From: Verrucomicrobia bacterium Tous-C9LFEB
GTDB lineage: Bacteria; Verrucomicrobiota; Verrucomicrobiia; Methylacidiphilales; UBA1321
Direction of reading: 5' to 3'
Assembly: GCA_002304345.1 (NCBI GenBank)
Contig: NEUU01000014.1
Span: 1-64,000 of the forward strand
DNA length: 64,000 bases
Shown: piece after piece, positions 51,452-60,653 of the stretch
Layout of the letters: every line of letters begins with the position of its first letter
Numbering within the stretch: the first letter of the stretch is position 1
The notes under the pieces: generated by a model
The model's database searches: none
Told to the model about the DNA's origin: nothing
Seen by the model: the letters and a program-made list of their open reading frames with translations, nothing else
Translations under genes and position numbers: made by a program

Positions 51452-52363
51452 TCAACCCTTGGCGGTGACGATGTCTTGCGCGATCTGGTTTTTGAGGGCG
51501 TCGAGGGAGTCGAATTTCTTTTCTTCGCGGAGGAAGTGGAAGTCGGCGAGTTCGAGCGGCTGTTCGTAGAGGTTGCCGGTGAAGTCGAGGAGGTGGGCTT
51601 CGACGGAGAAGCCGGCGTTGACGGTGGGGCGGGTGCCGATGTTGAGGACGGCGCGGGCGGTGCGGTCGGCGAGTCGCGCGGTGCAGGCGTAGACGCCGGA
51701 GGGGGGAAGCATTTGGGTGATGTCGCCGAGGTTGGCGGTGGGGAAGCCGATGGTGCGGCCACGGCCGTCGCCCCGGATGACGCGACCGGCGATGGCGTAG
51801 GGGCGGCCGAGGAGGAGCGCGGCGAGGGGGAAGTCGCGTTCGGCGATGGCTTCGCGGATGCGGGTGCTGCTGGCGATCTGGCCTTCGATGAGGAGGGGGG
51901 GCACTTCGTGGACGCTGAATCCTTTTTGTTTGCCAACGGCGGTGAGCAGTTCCGCGTTGCCCTGGCGATTTTTGCCGAAGGACCAGTTGGGACCCATGCC
52001 GATGGCGCGGAGGTGGGGAATGACGCGGAGGAGTTCGTTGAGGAACGCTTCGGCGGAGAGTTCGCGGGTGGTGGGGTCGAAGGCGAGGGTGATGACTTCG
52101 GCGACTCCGGCGTGGAGAAGAAGCTGGCGCTTTTGGTCGGCGTTGGTGAGGCGCTTGGGGGCGCGCTCGGGGGCGATAATTTCGAGCGGGTGGGGCTCGA
52201 AGGTGATGATCGCGGTGGCGGCGGGATTGGCGGCGTCCTTGATGAGCCGGGCGACGACTTGCTGGTGGCCGCGATGGAAGCCGTCGAACACGCCGATCGC
52301 GACGTGGGTCAGCGCGGGGCGCGCAGGCTGGTCGCGGAGGGGAAGAGGGCGGGGGCTGTTCAC
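51452..52363 (-). CDS. ribF: Bifunctional riboflavin kinase/FAD synthetase
   Basis: A 303-residue enzyme that makes FMN and then FAD. The N-terminal FAD synthetase has the nucleotidyltransferase motif VAIGVFDGFHRGHQQVV and the late ASSTRIREAI (ISSTxIR); the C-terminal flavokinase domain has GRVIRGDGRGRTIGFPTANL (GxxxGRxxGFPTAN) and VLNIGTRPTV. Order nrnA-truB-ribF on one strand is common in bacteria. A 281-bp inverted-repeat element separates it from truB, so it may depend on read-through or on a promoter inside that element. Confidence 0.95.
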   Translation of the reverse strand: MNSPRPLPLRDQPARPALTHVAIGVFDGFHRGHQQVVARLIKDAANPAATAIITFEPHPLEIIAPERAPKRLTNADQKRQLLLHAGVAEVITLAFDPTTRELSAEAFLNELLRVIPHLRAIGMGPNWSFGKNRQGNAELLTAVGKQKGFSVHEVPPLLIEGQIASSTRIREAIAERDFPLAALLLGRPYAIAGRVIRGDGRGRTIGFPTANLGDITQMLPPSGVYACTARLADRTARAVLNIGTRPTVNAGFSVEAHLLDFTGNLYEQPLELADFHFLREEKKFDSLDALKNQIAQDIVTAKG

Positions 52364-52371
52364 AGGACGGC

Positions 52372-52640
52372 GGGAAAAAGTTTTCGGTTCGAGGTTTTCC
52401 GTTTTCAGTGGGGGAGAAGATCACACACCCCGGCGCTTTGCGCCACCCCTCTTGATAGAGGGGATTTCGGCAACTGTGAGTATTGCCTCCAACGAGTTTT
52501 CGATTCCGACGTCAGCGTCACGCTGGTCCCCTCTATCAAGAGGGGGGCCCCGTAGGGGCGGGGTGTGTGAAGAATAGCCATGGAAGGTTTAGGTCTTATA
52601 ATACGGAAAACCGAAAACTTCGAACTGAAAACTTTTCCCC
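52372..52640. repeat. Nested inverted-repeat element between truB and ribF
   Basis: Outer arms rich in GTTTTC (52379-52406 with 52604-52631, about 24 of 27 bases matching) enclose an inner pair of 44-bp GC-rich arms (52421-52464 with 52527-52570) that contain TCACACACCCC and CCTCTTGATAGAGGGG. The element fills the whole truB-ribF gap and carries no gene. A single inner-type arm recurs at 77-115. Confidence 0.7.
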
Positions 52641-52644
52641 CTCG

Positions 52645-53358
52645 CTAGGCGCGGCGCAGTCGCGAGATCTCGGGCAGGGTGAGGATCGCGGGGGCGAGTT
52701 CGGCGGCGGTGTTGAGGCTTTGCATCTTTTCCCAACTGATGGCGCGGTCGAGGCTGAAGTTGCCGGACTTGATGCGGGAGAGTTGGATGAGGTGGGCGCC
52801 GCAGCCGAGCTTTTCGCCGATGTCGTGGCAGTAGGTGCGGACGTAGAAGCCTTTGCTGCAGCCGATTTCGAATTTGAGTTCGGGGCTGGCCCAGTGGTGG
52901 ACGCGGTAGTAGCTGATGTGGACGAGGCGGGGTTCGCGTTCGACGGTCTTGCCGGCGCGGGCGAGTTTGTAGAGGGGGACGCCTTGTTTTTTCAGGGCGG
53001 AGACCATGGGCGGGATCTGGTAGAAGTCGCCGGTGAATCCCTTCATGACGGCTTCGACTTGTTCCTGGGTGAGGGCGGGCACGGGTTTTTCCTCGAGGAT
53101 TTTGCCGTCGGAATCCTGCGAGTCGGTGACTTGGCCGAGTTTCATGGTGCCGATGTAGGCCTTGTCTTCCGCCATGAGAAGATCCTGGATCTTGGTGGCT
53201 TTGCCGATGACGAGCATGAGCAATCCCGTGGCGAGCGGATCGAGGGTGCCGCAGTGGCCGACTTTTTTAAACTGAAAGCGGCGTCGCACGAAGTCAACGA
53301 TATCGTGGGAGGTGCAGCCGGTGGGTTTGTCTACGAGGAGTACGCCGTCAATGTCCAT
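52645..53358 (-). CDS. truB: tRNA pseudouridine-55 synthase
   Basis: A 237-residue enzyme that makes the T-loop pseudouridine 55. From ATG 53358 it begins [20 protein letters not shown] and carries the catalytic aspartate in [20 protein letters not shown]. The [12 protein letters not shown] motif ([17 protein letters not shown]) and the [15 protein letters not shown] strand are present. Length is slightly short because the C-terminal PUA-like domain is reduced. The open frame continues upstream to 53529 with no homology. No Shine-Dalgarno is visible. Confidence 0.94.
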   Translation of the reverse strand: MDIDGVLLVDKPTGCTSHDIVDFVRRRFQFKKVGHCGTLDPLATGLLMLVIGKATKIQDLLMAEDKAYIGTMKLGQVTDSQDSDGKILEEKPVPALTQEQVEAVMKGFTGDFYQIPPMVSALKKQGVPLYKLARAGKTVEREPRLVHISYYRVHHWASPELKFEIGCSKGFYVRTYCHDIGEKLGCGAHLIQLSRIKSGNFSLDRAISWEKMQSLNTAAELAPAILTLPEISRLRRA

Positions 53359-53431
53359 AGGAAGGGGAGTTCTTATTAAAGCGGGTTGAGTCGGGGGTAA
53401 AGTGGAATTGCGGGAGCGCGCGGAGCACGGC

Positions 53432-54400
53432 CTACGCGGCGAGTGCTTTCCGGATGTCGGCGATGACGCCGGCTTCGAGTTCGGCGAGGGGCAGTTTGCT
53501 GCGGATACCGGCGGCGAGTCGATGGCCACCGCCGCCGTAGTGGGAGGCGATTTGCTGGACGTCGACCTTGCCGCGGGAGCGGAGGCTGACGCGGGTGAAT
53601 TCTTCGTCGGTCTTTTCCATCATGAAGGCGACTTCGACGGTCTTGACCATCTGGATGGATTCGATGAGCCCTTCGGTGTCCTCGGAGCTGGTGCCGGTGC
53701 GGGTGTAGACGTCGTTGTTGAGGTGGAAGTAGGAGATCTTGCCGTCGTCGAGGAACTGGGTGTCGTTGAGCGCTTCGCGCAGGAGGAGCAGGCGACCGAG
53801 CGTGAAACTGGAGTAGCATTGTTGCGCGAGGTCGGTGGGATCGGCTCCGGCGCGGACGAGGTCGGCGGCGATTTCAAAGCTGCGGGCCGTGGTCTGGCGA
53901 TGGCGGAAGGAGCCGGTGTCGGTGGAGAGTCCGACGAAGAGGTTGGAGGCGATGTCGGCGTTGAAGGGGAGATTCTCGGCGCGGATCAATTCGTAGAGCA
54001 CTTCGGCGGTGGCGGGGACGTCGGGGATGATGCAGTTGAGCGGGGCGTATCCGGCGTTGCTGATGTGGTGGTCGATGTTGACGTCGGGGGTGCGCTTCCA
54101 GCCGTGGAAGACTTTGCCGAGGCGGATCTGGTCGGCGGTGTCGAGGGCGATGATCTTGCGGTCGGCTTCCACGGCTTCCACCGGGGTGGCGACGAGGGTG
54201 TCCGCGCCGGGGAGGAAACGGTAGCGTTCGATCATGCCGTCGGCGTTGCAGGCGAGGACGTCCTTGCCCATGGCGCGGAGGCAGAGGGTGAGGGCGAGGG
54301 TGGAGCCGTAGGCGTCGCCGTCGGGGCGGATGTGGGCGAACACGGCAAATTTGTCGTGTTGCCGCAGGAAGTCGCCAATGGTTTTAAACGGAGATGTCAT
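53432..54400 (-). CDS. nrnA: DHH/DHHA1 phosphoesterase, NrnA-like
   Basis: A 322-residue metal-dependent nuclease that degrades short RNAs and, in some bacteria, pAp. DHH-domain motifs are [21 protein letters not shown] and [11 protein letters not shown] (DHH), with STDTGSFRH further on; the C-terminal DHHA1 domain ends in the substrate-binding [13 protein letters not shown]. It is upstream of truB on the same strand with a 73-bp gap, the common neighbourhood of nrnA. Confidence 0.93.
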   Translation of the reverse strand: MTSPFKTIGDFLRQHDKFAVFAHIRPDGDAYGSTLALTLCLRAMGKDVLACNADGMIERYRFLPGADTLVATPVEAVEADRKIIALDTADQIRLGKVFHGWKRTPDVNIDHHISNAGYAPLNCIIPDVPATAEVLYELIRAENLPFNADIASNLFVGLSTDTGSFRHRQTTARSFEIAADLVRAGADPTDLAQQCYSSFTLGRLLLLREALNDTQFLDDGKISYFHLNNDVYTRTGTSSEDTEGLIESIQMVKTVEVAFMMEKTDEEFTRVSLRSRGKVDVQQIASHYGGGGHRLAAGIRSKLPLAELEAGVIADIRKALAA

Positions 54401-54454
54401 ATGCCGGAGGGGTGAGCCTAGAGGATGTTGATCCTAATGTCCAGCAGCAGGCTC

Positions 54455-55996
54455 TTATCGGGAGATGGGGGCGAATCGGTTGTAACCGGGAGGAAGCTCT
54501 GGGCCTTCGCTGGTGAAACGGTATTCGGGCCAACGGTCGAGGACATTTTGGTAGCCATACATGCTTGGAGTCATGATGATTTCTTCTGGGGTAAAGCCCA
54601 GCCGGGCCGTGCAGGTGGCGGCGCTGGCAGGGAAGCCGGCCATGTCCAGATCCCACAAGGTAGAGGAGACGGGAATGGCTCGATTCTGGGCCAGGAGATG
54701 GGCGAGCGGTTCGAAGGGGAAATAGGATTGTCGTTCGGGATGGGCAAGGAGGTAGTGATAGACTTTGTCTTGTTCGAAGGGAGTGTGACGCACGGCGCGG
54801 AAGGCGGTCTGGGTGGCGACGAGCAGACTCAGGAGCAAAAGCGCGGCGGTGAGGTGAGGTTGGCGGATGGATGGTTTTCGGGCGATCCAGAGGGCGAGGG
54901 AGGAGACAAATAAAATCACGAACAGGTAGGACGGTGCGATGAAGTTGTTGGCAGCGCCTCCGACTTTGATGTAGCCCAGCAATGCCATGGGGAGTTGTGC
55001 CATCATCACGAGTAACAGAAGGAGTGGAAAGAAGCGGTCGTTTCGGGGTTTGGTTGATGCGCCGGGAGTGTCGTAGACGGAGTAGGCGAGCGCACCCGCA
55101 AGGAGCAGGAACCAGCCGTAATTTTGCAGTCCGAGGAGAATGAGGGCGGCCAAGGATTGCAGCCGTTGGTTTGTGTCGAAGGTGAGTCCCATGGTTTTCG
55201 ATTCGCCCAGGAGCGTGGCGCGGTCCTGCCATGGGTGATGGCCCGGTACTTCAATGCAGTTGAAGTAGAGCGTATGAGCGCCGAAGTGCCAGCAGAGTAG
55301 TGCAATGACAGCCGTCAAGACAAGGCCCGCCAGAAGAGAGAATTTCCAGAAAGCGCGCCAACCATCGCGAAAACCCAACCACAGGGCGACGACAGGCAGG
55401 GCGGTCAGGTAGGTCTGCTTGGAGGTGATGCTCAGGGCGAGTAGCAGCGCGGCGATCCATTGGGAGCCGAGTGACAATGGGCGGTGCAGGGTGATTAGCG
55501 CTCCCGCCAGATAGCCGAGGGCAATGGTGTCGCTTTGAGTCGAGGTGGTGGTTTGCAGCGTGGGCAGCCACGCCATGAGAAGCAAGAGTAGGAGCGAGTG
55601 AGGCCAGATGGACGAAGGCGCTGTGGAACCGGCTGGGCTCGGGCGCAGGAGAAGCTTCAGCAGAATCAAGGCCGGAGCCCAGGTAAACAGAAGATTGATG
55701 AGTGTGGCGCACGCGAGCGCAGCGAAGGGGGTTGAAAAAAAGGCGGCGGGGGTGTAGGTGAGGGCAAACGTGGGGGGATAGATGGTGATGAGCCCCGCAT
55801 CGCCAGCGGCGGCGGGGTAAAGACTCAATCCCTTGCAGATGGCGATGGCGGTGGAGAGTCGAACGGAAGAAAATCCGAGTTCGGAACAGTAGAGGAACGT
55901 GACGCTCAGATAGCCCAGCAGCGTGGTGACGCTCAACAAGATTGAGGCTTTACCTAAAAGGGAAACCCAATTCCGGAATGGTTGCGATGCCGGCAT
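54455..55996 (-). CDS. Polytopic GT-C-like glycosyltransferase family membrane protein
   Basis: A 513-residue membrane protein with roughly ten to twelve helices and an extracytoplasmic C-terminal part. An early loop after the first helix (YPPTFALTYTPAAFFS) and the tail motif region (HPERQSYFPFEPLAHLLAQN) resemble GT-C fold enzymes such as GT87/DUF2029 or PMT-like transferases that use lipid-linked sugars. I see no unequivocal catalytic DxD, so the enzymatic role is tentative. It may take part in envelope glycan assembly. It lies 7 bp downstream of the FHA gene on the same strand and is probably co-transcribed with it. Confidence 0.65.
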   Translation of the reverse strand: MPASQPFRNWVSLLGKASILLSVTTLLGYLSVTFLYCSELGFSSVRLSTAIAICKGLSLYPAAAGDAGLITIYPPTFALTYTPAAFFSTPFAALACATLINLLFTWAPALILLKLLLRPSPAGSTAPSSIWPHSLLLLLLMAWLPTLQTTTSTQSDTIALGYLAGALITLHRPLSLGSQWIAALLLALSITSKQTYLTALPVVALWLGFRDGWRAFWKFSLLAGLVLTAVIALLCWHFGAHTLYFNCIEVPGHHPWQDRATLLGESKTMGLTFDTNQRLQSLAALILLGLQNYGWFLLLAGALAYSVYDTPGASTKPRNDRFFPLLLLLVMMAQLPMALLGYIKVGGAANNFIAPSYLFVILFVSSLALWIARKPSIRQPHLTAALLLLSLLVATQTAFRAVRHTPFEQDKVYHYLLAHPERQSYFPFEPLAHLLAQNRAIPVSSTLWDLDMAGFPASAATCTARLGFTPEEIIMTPSMYGYQNVLDRWPEYRFTSEGPELPPGYNRFAPISR

Positions 55997-56003
55997 CGAA
56001 CAC

Positions 56004-56960
56004 TTATTTACTGAAGAACATGACGTAACCGGCGCCGCCGATGATGAGGATCATCGAGACGACGAGTATGACTAACAGGGGGTTGGTCTTTTTCTGGCCC
56101 GCGTCGGGCTTTTGCAAATCGCTGTAGACGATGGGGCGGTTGCCGGTGAGGTAGGTGTTGTCCGTGGCGGGAGGCGCGCCATTGGGTTTCGGCAGCGGCG
56201 CGGTTTTCTTGTGAAACGGGATTTTTTCCTCGGCGGGTTCGAGCTCGGTGGGACTGGGCATGCGCAGCTTGGGGCGTTTCACGGAGGACTCGAATTTCAG
56301 CACGACCGGGCCGATCTGGATCTGGTCGCCGAGTTGGAGAATGACCTCGGTGATCTGCACGCCGTTGACGTAGGTGCCGTTGGAGGAATTGAGGTCGCGC
56401 ACGATGACGTCGCTGCCGCTGAGGATGAACATGCAGTGGCGGCTGGAGATGGCGGGATAGGCGAGGGTGATCTCGTTGTTGAGCACGCGGCCGAGGTGGG
56501 TGTACTCCTCGGTGAGTTCGAAGCTGCGACCGGCTTCGTCGCCGTCGATGACGGTGAGTTTCGGCTGGCCGCCTTGAATGCGCGTCATGATGACGGGCGC
56601 GACGGCAACGTTGTTGCCGCCCACTTCAAGGGGCGCGGAGGGGGCGCCTTGATCGGCGCGGAGGGCGCCTTCGAAGAGGAGTTGTTCCCAGGTCTGCGTG
56701 ACGGTGCGTTTGTTCGGGAGGAGGGCTTCGTCGAAATTGAAAACGCCCACGGGCCAGGAGAGCATGCGGAAGACGGCCTCGGACCCTTCGAAACCGTCGG
56801 CACTGGCGTGGATGATTTGTCCGTGCTGGAGAAAGATGACGCCCGCCTTCTCAAGGGCACGATAGGTGATCTGCCCGCTACGATTGGCCTGGCAGCACAT
56901 CTGGATGATTTCTGGCAGGCCCATCTGGCCGTTGGATTCCACTCCGTAAGATCCGTTCAT
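56004..56960 (-). CDS. DUF4388-FHA protein with C-terminal membrane anchor
   Basis: A 318-residue signalling protein. Residues 1-105 are a DUF4388 (PATAN-like) domain (LPEIIQMCCQANRSGQITYR, QHGQIIHASADG). Residues 133-222 are a phosphothreonine-binding FHA domain with the conserved LGR (G157, R158), SSRH (S172, H175) and NSSNGTYVNG (N191-N194) residues. A Pro-rich linker leads to a C-terminal membrane helix (about 295-314), so the FHA domain faces the cytoplasm as a tail-anchored protein. It is divergent from the roadblock/MglA operon, suggesting a shared pathway with Thr phosphorylation as input. Confidence 0.88.
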   Translation of the reverse strand: MNGSYGVESNGQMGLPEIIQMCCQANRSGQITYRALEKAGVIFLQHGQIIHASADGFEGSEAVFRMLSWPVGVFNFDEALLPNKRTVTQTWEQLLFEGALRADQGAPSAPLEVGGNNVAVAPVIMTRIQGGQPKLTVIDGDEAGRSFELTEEYTHLGRVLNNEITLAYPAISSRHCMFILSGSDVIVRDLNSSNGTYVNGVQITEVILQLGDQIQIGPVVLKFESSVKRPKLRMPSPTELEPAEEKIPFHKKTAPLPKPNGAPPATDNTYLTGNRPIVYSDLQKPDAGQKKTNPLLVILVVSMILIIGGAGYVMFFSK

Positions 56961-57111
56961 AATCGACTAAAATAACGAATAATTGTTAGAGCTTGGACTT
57001 ATTATGGGTTACGTCTCTAATTATCAATAATTCGGATTGCATCTACCCATAAAGAGTGCACCATCTTGGCTCAAACACAAGACCGTAAAGCGGAAGCAAT
57101 CATACACGATC

Positions 57112-59361
57112 ATGAGCTCAGGATTTTTAGGTGGTTTATTCGGGAAAAAAGATAAAAACCCGCAGCAGCCGCCTGCGCCTCCGGCACCTAAGCCGATTCC
57201 CGCACCCGCTCCCGCTTCGAAATTACAACCCGGCCTAAGCCCCGTTCCCGCCCGCACGAATATTGGCGCGGCGACGACGCAGCCGATGGTGTTGCCGAAG
57301 AGTGGTGGTCTGAAGCCGGCGAAACCGGCGCTCATCAGCGGTGGAAAATCGACGCAGCGGATTGTGCTTCCCGGTCGCAGTGGCGATGCCACGGGCGCTC
57401 AGCCGAACATGCCTGCGGGAAATTTGAGTTTGCCGTTGGGTATGATCGTGCGGTTGCTGCCGGATTCGGTTCGCGCGATTTCGATGGCGGAATTTGAAGC
57501 GTTGCCGGAAGCGGATCAGGATGTTTCCCTGCCGCTCGGTTTGATCCTGCCACAGCTTCCCTCGGGCAAGGTGGAAATTTCAGTGCAGGAACTCGTCGCG
57601 GCGATTCCGCGCAATTATGTTCGCTCGCAGGAAGAAATCGCGCCGCATCTCGGTACGCTGGTTTCGATGCCGCTGATGGATGTGGTCATGCGCATTCCGC
57701 CGGACATGCTGGCGTTGCGCCCCGATCAAAAGGAAGTCGACGCTGCCGTGGTCAACATGGCCGATCCGTTCACGGAAGAACTTTTGCGCGAGCAGGCGGA
57801 AGCCGCGCGCAAGGCCGAAGCGGAAAAGCAAGCGGCGGCTGCCGCGCCAGCCCCGGTGGCTCCGGCTCCTCCCGCCCCGGCGACTCCGGTTACGCCTCCC
57901 TCTCCCGTGGCTTCGCAACCGCTCCCCGAAGGCATGCCGACGATTCCGCTGCCGCGCCCGGTCGCGGGCAAGCCGCCTGTGACGCCGATGGTGCCGCCTC
58001 CGGCTCCGTTCAAGTCCGCTTCCGGTCCCCGTCCGCCGAGCATCTCGTTGCCCCGGCCCGGTGTACGTCCTCCGACTCCCGGCGCTCCCACTGCGGCAGC
58101 TCCCGTGGTGCCGCCTGCGCCTCCGGCTCCGATTATCCCGCCGCCCGCACCGGTGGCTCCCGCTCCTGCGGAAGAGCCTGCGGCTCCCGAAGGTGGTTTG
58201 AGCGAAGAGATGAAGCAGCTTTTGGCCGCTGCCGAAGCCGAACTCGGCGAAGGTGGCAAGCAGGATGGCCCTGTGGTTCCTGAGCCGGTCGAAGAAAAGG
58301 CCGCCGTTCTTCCGCCTGCGCCTCCGCTGCCTCCCGCACCGGTGGAGCCTGAGCCCGAGCCGGTGATCGAACCCGAACCCGTGGCCGTCACACCGCCCCC
58401 GCCCATTCCGGCCCCGCTGCCGCCGCCTCCGCCGATGGCGATCAAGCCGCCCCCGGCTCCTACTCCGATTGCTCCTCCCCCGCCCGCCCCACGTGCGGTC
58501 ACGCCTCCGCCGCCCCCCGCGCCGAAACCGGCTGTGTTGCCGCCGCCTCCGACCCCGATTGCCGTCCCGCCGCCTGCACCCGCTCCGGTGGCGTCAGTTC
58601 CCGAAGTTGAGGAAACTCCGGAGCCGACTCCCATCCCGGCGCCCGCTCCTGTGGTGGTTCCGCCCCCGCCCGTCCCGGCGATTGCGGAACCGGTGGCCGT
58701 GGCCGCTCCCAGTGTTCCCGCGCCAGCGCCCACTCCCGCTCCCGTTGCGCCCAAGGCGGCGACGCGTTCGGTGGACCTCAATACGTGCAGCGTCGATCAA
58801 TTGGCCGCGTCCGGTTGTCCCCGGTTGCTGGCCGAAGCGATTGTCGGTCACCGCACCAATCAGGGGCCGTTCCGTCGTCTCGAAGATTTGTTGAAAGTTC
58901 CCGGTATCACCAAGGCGGCCTACGCGCTGCTGACCGGCAAGGATGTCACGACGGAAGACCTGCTCGGCTCGGTCAACGAAGTGCTGGGCTTCCCCGCCGA
59001 TCAGGAAGTGGGCTTGAAGGATATCACCGACCGCATCAGCCAATGGCCCGATGTCACTGGTTGCGTCCTCGGCCAGGCCAGCGGATTGCCGCTGGTGGGC
59101 AAGGTTCCGGCGGGCTTGGAAAAGAGCGCCGTCATGGCGTTTGTTCCGCGCTTGCTGACAGAACTCAACGGCTCCTTCAAGGAATTCTCCGGCCGTGAGA
59201 CAAACGAGCTTTCCATTCCAACCAAGGGAACGAGCTACCATATCTTCCGCAACGACAAACTTTACCTCGTGATCATGTCACGCCGCCGTCAATTGCCGCG
59301 CCGTTACACGAAAGTTGCAAGGTATGTCTTGTCGAGTATTGATGCTTCACGGCATCAATAA
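57112..59361 (+). CDS. Proline-rich helix-hairpin-helix/roadblock protein
   Basis: A 749-residue cytoplasmic protein from ATG 57112 (MSSGFLGGLFGKKDKNPQQP). After a Pro/Lys-rich start come three diverged repeats of about 35-40 residues (103-215) with the core SLPLG-I---LP (LSLPLGMIVRLLPD, VSLPLGLILPQLPS, SMPLMDVVMRIPPD). About 300 residues of Pro/Ala-rich, probably disordered sequence follow (245-550). Residues 552-610 are a ComEA-like helix-hairpin-helix pair (VDLNTCSVDQLAASG, LEDLLKVPGITKAAYALL), and 632-745 form a roadblock/LC7-like domain. It is the first gene of an operon with an MglA-like GTPase and a second roadblock protein, so it is probably a GTPase regulator or scaffold. Confidence 0.8.
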   Translation: MSSGFLGGLFGKKDKNPQQPPAPPAPKPIPAPAPASKLQPGLSPVPARTNIGAATTQPMVLPKSGGLKPAKPALISGGKSTQRIVLPGRSGDATGAQPNMPAGNLSLPLGMIVRLLPDSVRAISMAEFEALPEADQDVSLPLGLILPQLPSGKVEISVQELVAAIPRNYVRSQEEIAPHLGTLVSMPLMDVVMRIPPDMLALRPDQKEVDAAVVNMADPFTEELLREQAEAARKAEAEKQAAAAAPAPVAPAPPAPATPVTPPSPVASQPLPEGMPTIPLPRPVAGKPPVTPMVPPPAPFKSASGPRPPSISLPRPGVRPPTPGAPTAAAPVVPPAPPAPIIPPPAPVAPAPAEEPAAPEGGLSEEMKQLLAAAEAELGEGGKQDGPVVPEPVEEKAAVLPPAPPLPPAPVEPEPEPVIEPEPVAVTPPPPIPAPLPPPPPMAIKPPPAPTPIAPPPPAPRAVTPPPPPAPKPAVLPPPPTPIAVPPPAPAPVASVPEVEETPEPTPIPAPAPVVVPPPPVPAIAEPVAVAAPSVPAPAPTPAPVAPKAATRSVDLNTCSVDQLAASGCPRLLAEAIVGHRTNQGPFRRLEDLLKVPGITKAAYALLTGKDVTTEDLLGSVNEVLGFPADQEVGLKDITDRISQWPDVTGCVLGQASGLPLVGKVPAGLEKSAVMAFVPRLLTELNGSFKEFSGRETNELSIPTKGTSYHIFRNDKLYLVIMSRRRQLPRRYTKVARYVLSSIDASRHQ

Positions 59362-59379
59362 TGCTGAGAGATCAAATTC

Positions 59380-60066
59380 ATGGCGTTCATCAATTATTCC
59401 AGTCGGGAGATTCAGCTCAAGATCGTCTATTACGGGGCGGCCTTGTGCGGCAAGACGACCAATCTCGTCACGCTGCACAAGCAGATCACCCATGCGCAAA
59501 AGGGCGAATTGGTTTCACTCGCCACGGATGCGGACCGAACGCTCTTCTTCGACTTTCTCTCGCTGAACACCAAGACGCTGCCGGGTTTCACCACCCGCTT
59601 CCAGCTCTACACGGTGCCCGGTCAGGCGATCTACAACACCACCCGCCAGCTCGTGCTCAAGGGCGTTGACGGCATTGTCTTTTGCGTCGATTCCCATTGG
59701 GACAAGATGGCGGACAACGTGGAGTCCTTTGCCAATCTGCAGGAGAATCTCATCGAGAATCACCTCAGCCTGGCGCAGATCCCGTACGTGCTGCAGTACA
59801 ACAAGCGCGATATTCCGAACGCCGCGCCGGTCAATTATCTCGAATACACCTTCAATAACCGCGCGAATCGTGCGCTGGCCTTTGAAGGGGTCGCTTCCAC
59901 CGGCAAGGGTGTGTTGGAAACACTCAATGCCGCCGCCCGACTCTTGTTGGCCAAGTACTCCAAGACCCCGAACCCGAATGTGACAGGTTTGGCCAAGACT
60001 GACTCCAGTTCCATTGTGCAGCCCTTGCCGGATTCGCCCCAGCAGGGAAGCCCCGTCGCATCGTAA
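59380..60066 (+). CDS. MglA-like small Ras-type GTPase
   Basis: A 228-residue GTPase of the MglA/Arf-like group. The P-loop is GAALCGKTTNLVTL (residues 19-30), the switch II region is LYTVPGQAIYN (77-87, proline-glycine-glutamine as in MglA) and G4 is YNKRD (140-144). A threonine-rich tail of 25 residues (SSIVQPLPDSPQQGSP) lies beyond the fold. MglA proteins set cell polarity or dynamic protein positioning, controlled by a roadblock GAP (MglB). Here it stands 18 bp after one roadblock gene and 18 bp before another. Confidence 0.9.
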   Translation: MAFINYSSREIQLKIVYYGAALCGKTTNLVTLHKQITHAQKGELVSLATDADRTLFFDFLSLNTKTLPGFTTRFQLYTVPGQAIYNTTRQLVLKGVDGIVFCVDSHWDKMADNVESFANLQENLIENHLSLAQIPYVLQYNKRDIPNAAPVNYLEYTFNNRANRALAFEGVASTGKGVLETLNAAARLLLAKYSKTPNPNVTGLAKTDSSSIVQPLPDSPQQGSPVAS

Positions 60067-60084
60067 AGATCAGAGGAAAAAAAT

Positions 60085-60558
60085 ATGACAGGTATCGGAA
60101 TGCTCACCCCCGAGGATCAAGCTCTGATCCAAAACTTGCTCAACGAATTCATCAAGAAGTCCGAGGCCCAATGGTCGGCTCTGGTGGATAAAGGCGGCAA
60201 TCTCTTCGCCCAGCAGGGCAACACCGGCAGCTTGGATCTCAGCATCCTTTCCGCTCTCGCCGCTGGCTCCTTCGCGGCCACGCACGAACTCGCCAAGCGC
60301 CTCGGCGAATCCGAGTTCAGCGCGCTCTACCATGAAGGCCAGGGCCAGCACATTCTCATGAGTGCGCTGCATTGCGAGTGTCTGCTCGTGACCATCTTCG
60401 GCGACAAGACGAACATCGGCCTCGTGCGCTTCTACGCGCAGCAGGTCACCGAACAGCTCAACGCCATCCTGAAGCAGATTCAGGCCAAGGAAGCGACCAT
60501 GGCTCCGCTCATCGTGGAAGGCGACTTCCTGAGTTCGGATACCGCGGCGATCTCGTAA
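60085..60558 (+). CDS. Roadblock/LC7 protein, MglB-like
   Basis: A 157-residue roadblock protein (LIQNLLNEFIKKSEAQWSAL, VDKGGNLFAQQGN, ILMSALHCECLLVTIFGDKT), the fold of MglB, the GTPase-activating partner of MglA. A good Shine-Dalgarno (AGAGGA) precedes its ATG, rare in this operon. It closes a three-gene unit with the MglA-like GTPase and the Pro-rich roadblock protein. The C-terminal 30 residues (LIVEGDFLSSDTAAIS) extend past the fold. Confidence 0.88.
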   Translation: MTGIGMLTPEDQALIQNLLNEFIKKSEAQWSALVDKGGNLFAQQGNTGSLDLSILSALAAGSFAATHELAKRLGESEFSALYHEGQGQHILMSALHCECLLVTIFGDKTNIGLVRFYAQQVTEQLNAILKQIQAKEATMAPLIVEGDFLSSDTAAIS

Positions 60559-60653
60559 TTTTTGGGAGAGGACAGTGTCCCTTCCGTATGGGGCGGGCAT
60601 CCTGCTAGCCTTACTTTGTTAAGTCCTTACTGAGACTATGGGAAGAAATCATC

